The notes under the pieces are model-generated. The model did not search any database. It worked only from the letters and a program-made list of their open reading frames with translations, and was not told the origin of the DNA. A stretch of 64,000 nucleotides of DNA, from NCBI GenBank assembly GCA_017979445.1, contig CM030706.1, positions 17,346,967-17,410,966 of the forward strand, written 5' to 3'. The translations under genes and the position numbers were made by a program. Below are positions 11,620-24,000 of the stretch, in pieces; position 1 is the stretch's first letter; each line of letters begins with the position of its first letter. The stretch comes from Akebia trifoliata. Its lineage: Eukaryota > Streptophyta > Magnoliopsida > Ranunculales > Lardizabalaceae.

Positions 11620-13032
11620 ATTTCAAATATTAATAGGCCATGTATAACTCAAGGACGGTGTTTCACAAAATTTTTGTAGTGGGATGGCAAATCACACCCA
11701 ATGCATACAATGCCCCCTGACCTCTATCTTCTCTGGCAGATTGATGCACAATAGCCTCATTGCACTTATCTTCAACTTAATACCAACCCTTTGATTTCTC
11801 TTCCTGAAACCAGTAATCTTTAACCTCTTGGGTAAACATTTTTACCCTAATCTTCAACCTAAACATTAATCTACTCTACCTTCAAACTTAAGGAACAAGA
11901 TAGTATTTTGAAGAAAAAGATGATGAAATTTGTTGATAGAAAATTCTATTGTTTTTTACAAGGATTAAGTTGAGGTTCCACGATGAATTGAGGATAAGAT
12001 GAAATGGATTAAAAATTAATTTACTATAGAGGTTGAAGATCTTGAAGATGATTGGTTTTAGGCAGAAAGGTTAATTTGGTTATAGGTTGAAAATGAGGGT
12101 ATTTATATTATTTCTTGTTAGTGGCATGTTCTCAATTTTAAAACACAGGGTATCTCAAATATTCACCAGGGATGTCTAGATCACCCAAAAAACTGGGGGA
12201 GAGGGCAACAGAGTCACAAATAGCATGTCATCTTTTAATAACACAGGTGGTGTCTCAAATATCTCAAAACTCAAATAAGGGTTTTCCAAGATGTTTATTT
12301 TTCTCTTTGGAGTTCAGATTTGAATGTTTGCCAATTTCTTATAATCAGTGAGTTTGGAAGTTACGTACACAGTACCAGTATCACAAGTATGGTAAGTCAT
12401 GGGATTGCTGGAAAAATAATTTGATAAAGTGGACCATTGAATGCCCTTCACAATTCCGGGTTAAAGCACTCACACGTGTGTGTCCCAGATTGTGAAGAAC
12501 ATTCAACTGTCCACTAGTTTATCGAAGTCAACAATCTCATGATTGCTTGTTAAGTTTGAGGATCATGTAAACCACTCTGCTCTCTACCTGCATGAGAATC
12601 CCTATTTATGACTGTTCTTGCTCAACTCAAATGATGAAAACAGCCTACGGTGATCCATGTTCCTTCTATAATATGCTCAAAAATTCCATCTCTCTTCCTA
12701 GTCTTCACCGCTAAGAGTCCACAAAGACTCAAGTTCAATTAATCCAACTTGCAAGTACCCACTGCACTGTGTTAATTGAGCAGAGGTGTAACCCTGTCAC
12801 TTATACTGACCTCTGCATAAGTGAACACTTTTCTACTAGTATATCTAAATTATTCTTCTTCAGATCTCTGAATTATTTAATATGAAGCGGAAGATGATTC
12901 TGTTACTTGCGAGACCTTTTGAAATTTTTTATTTCTTGTTACAAGATTTTGGTTCTTTCACCAATTGCTACTGTTGCTCTTTAGAATTACAACGGATTGA
13001 TAATCAAGGTTTTGGTTTTGGCTGTGTTGCAG
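11620..13032. other. non-coding stretch before MAGL1 exon (intron)
   Basis: No coding exon is seen here. A TCTCAAATATTCAC-type phrase recurs near 11580 (just outside), 12150 and 12250, which suggests an unclassified diverged repeat. A long foldback lies at 12393-12556. The stretch ends in a pyrimidine-containing acceptor, GTTGCAG, at 13026-13032. I looked for a first MAGL exon encoding the usual N-terminal helix and did not find one. Confidence 0.5.
12393..12556 (+). ncRNA. microRNA-precursor-like foldback (candidate)
   Basis: Two arms of about 70 nt pair around a loop at about 12467-12483. The left arm, containing GATAAAGTGGAC, TTGAATG and CTTCACAAT, matches the reverse complement of the right arm, containing ATTGTGAAG, CATTCAA, GTCCAC and TTTATCG, with small bulges. 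A lower stem pairs GTAAGTCATGGGATTGCTGG with CAACAATCTCATGATTGC. Arm length, scattered mismatches and a short loop resemble a plant pri-miRNA, but I recognise no known miRNA family and a small inverted-repeat transposon is an alternative. Confidence 0.4.
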
Positions 13033-16000
13033 GTTCCGTATGATGGGTTGAAAATGAAGGAGGTACACAACTTATGAGTTAATTACAGCCTGTATTATTT
13101 CATTAAGCTTCTTGTTCTGATGGTAAATGATCAATTTTCTAAAGTCAAGTTCTTACACTATCACATATATTTGAACTGTCATAATTTGCTTTACGTATAC
13201 ATTTGTTTCTCTTAAAAATGTAGTGCTGATAACATTCTTATAAAATAAGGTAGCAGTCAAGCAAGCTAGATGCATCCAAAAATTTAATATAACATGCACC
13301 ATGCAATCAGCATGAAAAAATTACCCCTACTTTTGCTTTTATCCATAAATTATCAATCCCAAGGAGAAAATTCAGAGAATATTGGCCATGGAGGTGGTTA
13401 GTTGGTGGAAAATATCTATGATAAAATGGTTGAAGTAAGGGCCCATAGCTAGCAATCATAAAAGGTCAAATTTCATCTCCAAATTAAAGGTTAACGGGGT
13501 GTGTTTTGAAGGTGAGGAGAACATCAGGTATGGTTGGTGGAGTTCTATAGGAAAGTATATTCAGAGGATCATCACTATTGGCACTCTCTAGATTAGTTGG
13601 CTTTCGATTTCATTTCCCCAGATCAACGAATTTGGCTATAGAGGTCAAATCATAGCAAGTCTGAGCAATGGCAAAGCTGCAGGTCTTGATGGATTCTCAA
13701 TGGCTTCCTCCAGGAGTTGTTGAAGGCTGTTAAGTATGATTTGATGGTCATGATTTATGAAATTTTAATGAAGGTTTTTGGATTATAGTTCTAAGTATTC
13801 TTTTGTAGTGTTGATCCCAAAGAATTAGGTGCAGAGAATATATTTGATTTGAGGTTATTAGTTTTGTTGGAGTCACCTATAAGATCATTTTGAAAATGCT
13901 TGCTTCTAGGATCAAATGGTTTTATCGGGGATTATTGGGCCTTTTCAAGGAGCCTTCATTAAGGGGAGGCATATTTTGGATGGAGTTTTAATTGCAATCG
14001 AGTTTATTGATTCCAAATTAAGATTTGGTGTTCTAGAGGAAGTTTGCATAATTGACTTTGAAAAAGGCTTATGATCACGCTAGTTGATTTTTGAGATTCT
14101 TGCTGGGTCATATGAGTTTTTTTTAGAAATGGATCCAATTGGTTATGAAGTGTGTTTCTTTCTCAATCTAATCCATTTTAGTTAATATGTCCACGATTGA
14201 TTTTTTTCAAGAGCTCAAAAGGCCTAAGGCAAGGAGACCCACTATCTCTCATCCTGTTTATCATTGTCACGGAAGTCTTAAGGAGAATGTTGGTGAGGGC
14301 TGTATGTAATGGGCACTTTTGGGGATTTACTGTAGGATTTGGTAGTTCAGTGGTGTCACATCTTCAATTTATAGACAGAGTAACTTAGAATTCCTCATTG
14401 CTTTATTTGATGAATTAAGGTTTCTTTGTAGGGTCTTTTATTGTTTTGAGGTAGTGTTCGGATTGGCTGTTAATCTTCAGAAATGTAAGGCGCTTGTCGT
14501 AAGATATCCTCCAAATTTTAATATCCTTGTTAGGGCGTTGGGTTTTCAGGTAGGCCTCTTTCCCTCCGCTTATCTTGGTTTATTGTTGAGGACCGTTTAT
14601 AATAGCAAGGTTATTTGGGATCCTGCTGCTATGATAGTGGGAAAGAGGTTAATCTCTTGGAAGAAGATATATTTCTTGAAAAGGTAAAATGATAGCCTTA
14701 ATAAGCCCGCTCACCCTCCTTGATTAATAACACCCATGTAAGCATTCTTGTTTACTTTCTTTTCCTGTTTACAATTCCCATAAATGTGGAAGCAATTTTG
14801 GACAAACTTTTCTGTCTGTGTCTTTTGGTTGGTCACCTCGACCACCTTAGTATATTCTTTTTCTTCTTATTGAACAAATTTATACTTATCAAAAAAAAAA
14901 AATGTTGGACAAACTGTGTTGAGATTTCCTTTGGCATGATTAAGAAGAAAAGAAAGTTCCACCTTGTTAATTGGAGGCTTTGTGAGAAGCATCAGGGTCT
15001 TGGATTTCAAAGATTGAGATGTGTGAATTCAGTTCTCTTGGTGGGGTATAATTGTGGTGGTTTTGCTTGGACCATAATAGCTTGTGGAGAAGTGTCATTA
15101 GAGGAAAAAAAATTAGTGAAGCGGAGTTCATATGGGAAAGTGAGATGGTTCGCATTGTTCAGATGTGGGGTTTGGAAAGGATTCCTCAAAGTTCTTCCGG
15201 CTTTTCAAAATATAATTGTTTTCAAGGTTGAAAGTAATAGAGTTTGGCTCTAGGAAGACCATTGACATGGGCCATCAATTCTTAAGGCGTAATTCCCCAT
15301 CTATTTGTGTTGAGTTTGGCTGTAGGAAGACCATTGACATGGGCCATCAATTCTTAAGGCGTAATTCCCCATCTATTTGTGTTGTCTCATAAGAAAGCTA
15401 TGTTGATAGTCAATTTCATAGTGCGGTCTAGTTTGGTTGCATATTTTGATTTCAACTTTTGAAGAGCCTTCAACAATTGGGAGAACGATTCTATCTCATG
15501 TCTTTCACGCACTTTGACCCATGATATTATTCATCTGGAAGAGAATGACCAATGGATGTGTCACGCCCCGTAAATTCAACCCGAATCCGCATGATTCCCA
15601 AGTTGAATCTAGAAGCATGATATCTACCCCATAGAATGATTACAATATATAAGAGACAAAATTCTGGCAATGATAATTAAATAACACATTTAAAGCAATC
15701 TAAAAACAACATAACCATATGTCATACTTGATCATTGTCCAAAAAGAACTGAAAACAAACATTTGTCCTCAAACATCGTCACACCTGACATATATACATA
15801 CATAAAAAGAATAGCAACACGTACTATGTCCATATATACAAAGACAACTCCAAAACATTCTAACCTAACTCTAGTATCAGGACTCTTAATAAAAATACCC
15901 GAACTCCTTTCTTGGAGGCTTGGACCCATCATCTATCTGACCTTGGAACTGATCCTCCTCAGATAAGTAATCCAAGATAGGTACGCTTGAAATTTTTATT

Positions 16001-17990
16001 TCGTAGGATGAGTAACAGGGGAGTTACCTAGCAAGAAATCTTACAATTCTAAATAATAGTCACCTACATGCACGCTAAGCATTCTAGACATTGGTAAATT
16101 ATGTAGCCCCGTTTGATTCAGCTGCCTGAATCTGCTGTCAGCTTCTGCTGTCAAAATCTGCTGTCAAAAGCTAAAACACTGAAAAGCTTTTTTGATAGAG
16201 CTTTGTAAAAGTGCTGTGCTGTTTACCAGAATCTGGTAATTATTGTTTGATACAGCTCTAAAATCTGCTGAATTAGAGTAAAATGACCAGAATACCCTTA
16301 AGGTTGATAGTGCACCCAAAATGCATAAAAAATTATCATAATACCCTTATAAATATATAATTACACTAAATATATATAAATATAATAAATTTATATAAAA
16401 ATAATTATTTTAATTATAAAAAATTTATAATTCTATATAAATTTCGGCAGCATCTCTTCTTAAAAATAGACATGAAATTTTTCTGATAAACAAAATACCT
16501 GCATAATACGCAATCCAACATCCACATTACATCATATATACATAACAAATCCACATAAGGAAATTAAGCACTAAATATCATATATTTTCATCAATCAAAC
16601 CAAATAATACACTACATTTCAAATTTATCAATTAAACTTCAATAATCTATCAAATTTCAGATATTTTCATAAATCAAGCCAAATAAATAATTTCCAAAAA
16701 CATACAAAAATTACGAACTACATCAAACTTAATGACAGATAAATCATAATAAACAAAGCTATATAGGATTTTGATTTTATTTTTTCCAATTCAAATTTGA
16801 AATCCAACGGATCTTACTAATTACATCAAAATATCGGGTATTCGATTAGATTATCGAATACCTGATAATATTCGATTCAATTTAAGCTACATTAAGATTT
16901 CGATTTTATTTTTCCCAATTAGAATTTGAAATTCAATGGATGTTACGAAGTATATCAAATGTTATCGGGTATTTGATTTGATTATCAAATACCCGATAAT
17001 ATTTGATTCGATTCAAGCTACATTAGAATGTTCCTCAAACCCTAGTTGAAGAATTTTTCCTCCAAAAAATTCAGCACCAAGTAACGTGTTGCCCAATTAA
17101 TTCACGAAATTAATCAGCAAATCATTGAGTCGAAATATATATTTGATCAATAGAATCATCCTTAAGACCTTAACTTCTACCTCTTTCATCTCTCAAAAAC
17201 CTAACTCCGTAATGCACCTATTCTATTGCTTAAAGACAACATTTTTTTTATAACCTCTGAATTTTTCTGAAATTAAACTGAGCTAGTCCTATTGAATAAT
17301 TGCTGAATCCCAAACTTGCTTAGTATGGTTATGTCAACCAATGATATTTTTACCCTCAAAGGTGCAGATTGCAGAGTTTCCAATTAAACCCTTGGATTAC
17401 TAAGGTGCCTTTAAATGACAAAACTACCAAGAAGTGTACAAATCCAGCAGTTCAATTAGCTTAATTTTCAAATACAATTATAACTATTACACTACCTTCC
17501 ATCAACACCTCATAAGTAACAACTCTACTTGAAGCACTAGAATTCAGAGATTTCCAATAAAATGTAGATTAGATCAAAGAACTTTCCCTCCAATCTGCAC
17601 ATTAAGATGGACACACCAATTACAAACAAAGGGGAAAACAATTATGCATCAAAGAGACAGAAAACAAACAATTGCGAGTTAGGCATTTTATCGAAAATCA
17701 ATTGTGCGTTATTTGATTGTAACTCCATAGAACCAACCTTTTGAATCAAATGTTATAGGGTTTATACACCAAACGAAGCTCTCGAGATGAGATGTCTTCA
17801 TTATTCGACGGTCGGTATGGAGATGCAGATGTCTTCATCTCTCTCTCTGTCTCTCAACAACAAAAAATTACAGAGGCGAAGGGCTCTCTTTGAAGTTTGA
17901 ACCTTTAAAAAACTGGAATGATAAGGAATTGTTAATGGGACCCAACTCCCATTAAAAAACTGTTGACAACGAAGAGAAGAGAAGAAAAGC

Positions 17991-18041
<51 letters not shown>

Positions 18042-21000
18042 TATGTGTGTGTGTTGTGTGTGAGAGAGAGATAGAGCTGAGTGAGAGAGAACTGTGCGAG
18101 AGAGCGAGGGTTTCGTCAACAACAGAGAAGAGAAGAAGAGAAGAGGGGGGTATTTACGACTTTTTGCATGAGCCGTTTTCGGTAATTCGCGTCTCCCGCA
18201 AACGCAATTTAGAAAAGCTCCAAAATTCCGCTTTTCATATTTGCGTTTAAAAACGCAATTTCGTGACGCAATTTCGTAATGCAAATCTGTAACAAACGGT
18301 AATTATGATCAAAACGCAGATTTTTAGTGCAAACGCACTAAAATCTATGTTTTGAAGCTGAATCAAACACCACCGTAGTTTTTGATAATAAAAAAATAAT
18401 TGGAAATTCTTAAACATTTAAAATGTAAAGCAGAGTAAATACTTGAAACAAATTTAAAATGTCTGAAACATAAATAACTTATAATATAATATCCAATGAC
18501 AGAGTACTATAATAGAGAGTTGAGGGTCACAACTGATGTGAACAACTCAATCAAGATAAGATTGATCTAATACTTCATCGGTGTTGAACCTCGCCATTAG
18601 TTCCTGATTCTATGGTCAGCCTCTACCATATTTGGGTGACTGAGTTCTCGGCTCAGGTTGGCCGTTGACCAAGGCCTTAAGAAATGAGCTAATTAAGTGG
18701 GTCATTCTTTTCTGATTACTCTAGATTATTAATGATCATTAACTAGTCATCTTCGTCTATGCCAATCTGGCGTGCATGTGACCCTCAATAAAAATTCTAG
18801 CATTTATACAACTATCTTTACATCTTATTCTCTATTAAAATAGAAAGGAAATTTCCGGATTCCTGTTGTGACGTTGTGTTCTTGTGCATCCCATACTACA
18901 TAAGAACTCAAACAATACAACTGTTATCTTAGAATAACGCAACATTTCGGAAATGACACAACACGTTATTCTTTGTAGGCTTTCTCAATCTCTTTAATAG
19001 ATAACTAAAATAATACATATATTTGTTGACTCCTAAGAATGACTCATGAAAAAAACACATGATCCCAACCCCTTAAATGCAAAATCCAGTGGTTGAAATT
19101 TAACTTTGGGATAAGTATCTCCGAGATTTGTGTTATCAAAATACTCATAAATCTCAACCATTGGATTTTGTGTTTAAAGGGTTGGGACCATGTGTTTTTT
19201 TTCATAAGTTATTCTTAAGAGTCAAGGGATCTTGACCCTATATATTTATTAGATCTTGAATTTGGATGAACTTCGTTTCGTTTTCAGCAATTCATGGAAT
19301 AATGAATCGGGAAAAAACATATGACTGTACCAGCTACAAGAAAAGACCTCATGATAGTCAATATGGGTCCTCACCACCCATCAATGCATGGTGTTCTTCG
19401 ACTCATCGTTACTCTCGATGGTGAAGATGTTATTGACTGTGAACCCATATTGGGTTATTTACACAGAGGAATGGAAAAAATTGCAGAAAATCGAACAATT
19501 ATACAATATCTGCCTTACATAACTTGTTGGGATTATTCAGTGACGATGTTTATAGAGGCAATAACAATACATATATATATATATATATAGATATATAAGT
19601 GTCAAGAATACCTAGTCCACTCTCAAGACATAAATAAATCCACTTTCCTTTTTTGTTTCTTCTTTTTCTTCTCGTCTTACACGTCAAATAGCAGAAGAAT
19701 TTTGCACTCATTTTTTTTGTCCTTCCGTGTCTTACACAATCCTCAGATCGAAACATTTGTGATTTACATGGCGTATGCCGAGGCATTCTCACCATAATTA
19801 GGTACTCACTGATACGCATACAACTGAGAACTCATTCTTTAGTATTTATCACACGAAAACTATTACATCTTCAATTAAATCATCCATTTTTTCAAATTAA
19901 AATTAGAAAAACTACCTATTCTTTGAAACATTTTCAATAATGTTAAAGGCACTAAATTTTAAATACCCAATTAGCTTGAAAATTACTTAAAATCAATGTT
20001 TTATAATAAAAAGATATTATATTTGGTCCAAAGAAGTTTACATAACATACAATTAAAATTTTCTTTTAATAATCAATGCCTAAACTTGGTATTTAGAAAC
20101 CTTATAATAACTTAGTAACATTAATCATATTTAAATTCATAAAACTAAATCAAAACTTAATTCATTTTATTTTATTTTTTAAATAACCTAAATCAAAGCA
20201 TTCTCATCCCATATATAATAGAAATCATAAACGAGAACAAATTAATACTATGCATGCTTTTCAAATTCACTTAAAATTTAGAATCAATTGGATTCTAATA
20301 CTATGTATGCTCTTCAAACCAAATAATAGGATTCTCATCTTATGGATTACAAGAGTCATAAAAAGAAAAAAACTAATACTATGTATATTTTTCAAATATC
20401 AAAATAAAATCAAATAAATACACTACAACTACCTTTGATATAGAAAAAAATAGAAATCTATTTATTATATTTTTTTTAACCAAGAAAAAAAAAACTAAGA
20501 CTATTATGGAGAAGTGTAAGTTTCCCTACCTTGTTCCTTGTTCCTTAATTTCTTCTTTCTTTCTTTATTTTCTTTCTTCTTTCTTTCTTTCTTTTCTTTT
20601 TCCTTTTTTTCTTTCCTTTCCTTCCTTTCTTTCTTTCTTTTTCCCTTTCTTTCTCTTTTTTTCTGTTTTTTTAAAGAATCAAATGGGCTCAACCCCTTCT
20701 TCTTTAACTCAAAGAAAAGGAAAGGTGGGTGGTGTGACACATGACACCACCCACAACCACATAATTTTTTAATATAAAAGACAACCCCCCTCCTTCTATT
20801 CCTAATTACACTACCACCACTACTCCGACATAATTACATATTAACCCATAGTTTTAAAAACTTAATCTATTTTAGTACTTTAATTAATTAAATAATTAAA
20901 AATATTTATGATTATTATTTTTTAATAATTTTTATTTTCAAGTCATTACAGGATGTATGATGTGAGCTGTTTTTATTAAGTCTTTTGCCATTCCTTAGTT

Positions 21001-24000
21001 CAGGCACTTCACTCGTTGTTTCCAACTCTAGTGGTCAAGGGTTCGAAGTCCTTTTGAAAATCTCTTTTTTCATTTGGTCCATATTGTTGAATAAAATCTT
21101 TACGATAGACCATGTCATTTACCGATGTTTCATCAGTTTGAATTTTTGTTCATTTGACAAGGTTGATGGGGAGTTTGTGGGCCATATTTTCATCTATTGC
21201 ACGCTAACTCGTGAAATTCAATTTCATTTTTTGTTTCTTTTCAATATCCTTGGGTGCTTTCCTAGATAGCTCTTTTCCGTTTTTGAGGGTTGGTTGTCCC
21301 TCGGTTCTCCCTTTTCTGCTTCTAAAAGGATTTTATGGTGTCTAGCTCTCTTTGTCGTATGTTGGGAAATCTAGGAGAGGAATGAAAAAATCTTTCAGAG
21401 CCGAAGCGCTCACTTCAAGAGATCATTTTAGTTTTAAGGTTGCCTTTCATTTTGGGTGTGTTTATTAAAAATGAGGTTAGTTGTCATTGGTTCTTCCTTT
21501 TCTTCTTCCAAAAGGATTGTATGGTGTCTAGCTCTCTTTGCCATGTGTTGGGAAAGCAAGGAGAGGAATGGCCAAATCTTTGAGGGTTGGAGCCTTCACT
21601 TCAGGAGATCATTTTAGTTTTGAGGTTACCTTTCATTTTGGGTGTGTTTGATTGCCCATGAAAAATGGGTGGCTTTTTATTTTCCAAGGAAAATTGTATT
21701 TTCCATTGTTTGATTGGATATTTTCCACGGAAAATGGAAATCCACCCTAAAAAAAATCCAGTAAAGGTTGGATTTCATTTTCTCACCTATACCTATGGGA
21801 CAATGAAATCCACTCTCAAATTACCCCAAATAAAAGTCCCAATCTTCCCTTTTCCTCTTTTTCTTCCCTACCATCACCTCCACCAACGTTCCATCGTTGA
21901 AGATCTCCTCCAACGTTGTTGGTGAGTCTCCTCTTCTCTCTCTCCCTCCTCCTCATTCTCATTCTCGGCCTCCACCCATGCTCTGTCACGCCCCGAAATC
22001 CCAACACGAATCCCTATGATTCATCGGTTAGAATCTCGAGGTATGAGGTAATCAATCACACAATCTGATAGAACATTCATAAATAATAATACTTATGAAA
22101 AGAAAATATACGCAGCGGAATAAACATTTAACTAACATCTAAACGAGAGTCTAGAGTAAACAGAAGAAATCGACAAACACTGATATAAGTCAAGATCTTT
22201 AATCTCATAATTCATCAGGTTACAAAAATTTCTAAACTACCATGTTTCTTATCTACAACCAAAAACCGCTAAGATCCTCTACTAGTCCTCAAAGACATGG
22301 CGGCAGCAAGACATCAATCTGATCCTCCTCAAGGACCTCCTCAAAAGACTCCTCAAAGAACGGTTCTTCAAAAGTTGAATAATCTGAAAGGGGAAGGATA
22401 GGGTGAGTAACAGGGGAATGTTACTCAGCAGGATGAACGCCGTTCTAACAACGAGTCATACATGCACGAGTAATCATCAGAACAGTTAAATAATGTAAGT
22501 TTTTCATAATGTAACATACGATAAATGTCTAAGCATATTCAATAAACAGTTAAATAATTTCAACCTATCATTTCTATCATTTAAAGTAGCATATGCATCT
22601 TTTAAATGAAAACATCTATCAATCATTACAAAATAAGAAAAAGATACATAATAAAAACACGGCGGTGTAATCGATAAGAGAGCAGAGGAACACGCCGATA
22701 TAACCGCCTCGGCTATGGCAATACGATATTCCAAACTTAACCTCCGATGTGGAATCCCATCGTTATAATCTGATTTTGTGGCCGGTCTAGCATACCACGG
22801 TTGGATGACCATTTATCCGGCTCAGACTGGCCGTTGACCAAGAACCCAATACTGAGTTCAACTAACGGTGAGGTCGACCGTTTGACGACTACAGACTAAA
22901 AGTGAGCACTAACTAGCCCAGGAGACCCCTCGCGTCGAAGCCTATCAAGAGGCAATGCATGTGAACCCTGCCTATCTCTACACTATACAGAGACCGCCTT
23001 TACACACAACGTTCCCCAGGAAATAAGTAGGAGAAATTCCCGGATTTCATAAGCTGTAATATGCTCTAAGGTATCCCATACTACCGAAGAGCATATGACA
23101 TCTAGTGTTATCCTAGATTGACTCGCCGCTTCCGGACACACAGCAACGCGTCACTCTTTATGGGTTTTCTACAAACCTTTACTGGTAAACAAAATAATTT
23201 ATTTTGTATATAATATATCATTTCTTTTTAATTGAAAATACAAACAAAGTCTGGTAGTGCCTTCCAGTGACAGTTATCTGTCATTTCCATCCATCAACCA
23301 TCTCATCCCTTTATCTATCTATCACGTTTTACGTGGCATGGCCACTACGTAGAACTGGAGGCACTGTCCCATCAATCAGTCGAGAACATACGTTCTCTCT
23401 ATCCATCCATCAATTAAATCGATTAATCTATCATCTAATTTCCTACATATCTATTAAAGTAATTTTACTTTTAAAGTAATTCGAGATCTATAAAGCATCA
23501 GCCAATTCCATTCGATAGTTTTGGTTGAGTTGAGAGACTCGAAAACAAAGATAAAACCATAAGACATAAAAGCTGAAATCTGTGAAAATTTAACTAAGTG
23601 TTGAAAACATGATTTTTCAAAGTCGAACTTGAAAACGAATTATTTATTTATTTATTAAAGAACTTAAAGTAATACTTAATTGTTTTTAATGAAATAAATG
23701 TAGGAAATGGGTATACATACTATATGGAAGCAACACAAAACAAATTAGAACCAAACTCAACATTCGGATACTTTTCCGAATTGCTGATTTTTCGTTATTT
23801 TTCATTGAAACTCAACCAAAATTGATTCAAATATTATACTAACTATAAAATGCTTATGTTACATCAAATGAACTAAAACCAATCATAAATAAGCATGCAA
23901 ACATGATTTAAATTGTTCAAATATGTATAAACTTAATGAAATAATCGATTTATCAACAATCATATGGATTTTCTATGAAATTATAGCATAACTAGAAGGT

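Larger units (their letters stand above)
16106..18374. mobile_element. non-autonomous Harbinger-like DNA transposon
   Basis: Terminal inverted repeats share GTTTGATTCAGCT (left GCCCCGTTTGATTCAGCT, right AGCTGAATCAAACACCACC). They are flanked by the 3-bp duplication GTA (16103-16105, 18375-18377). The GGTG-GTGTTTGATTC style and the 3-bp duplication suit PIF/Harbinger, though GTA is not the usual TTA/TAA, so the superfamily is tentative. No transposase frame is seen. It holds a 129-bp tandem repeat and a (GA)n tract. Confidence 0.6.
15559..20950 (-). mobile_element. solo LTR #3, diverged and loaded with insertions
   Basis: Ends TGTCACGCCCCGTAAATTC and TCAAGTCATTACA match the other Tekay/Del-like LTRs, and the duplication GGATG (15554-15558, 20951-20955) is perfect. 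A shared internal phrase, GGCCGTTGACCAAGG, near 18660 confirms homology. The 5.4-kb length is explained by inserts: a Harbinger-like element (16106-18374), a MITE (about 19024-19225), plastid DNA (19321-19567) and simple repeats. It splits the L1 before its zf-RVT region. Confidence 0.8.

Noticed and set aside
17952..18284. Long frames on both strands around 18000
   Set aside because: Produced by (GA)n and (GT)n repeats.
20504..20772. Lys/Glu-rich and Phe/Ser-rich frames
   Set aside because: Translation of a TTTC-type polypyrimidine tract on both strands.
20990..21055. tRNA-like stretch with GGGTTCGAAGTCC, resembling a Pol III B box and a possible SINE head
   Set aside because: The A box is weak, no cloverleaf can be drawn, there is no tail or target duplication, and the frame continues into the L1 zf-RVT region.
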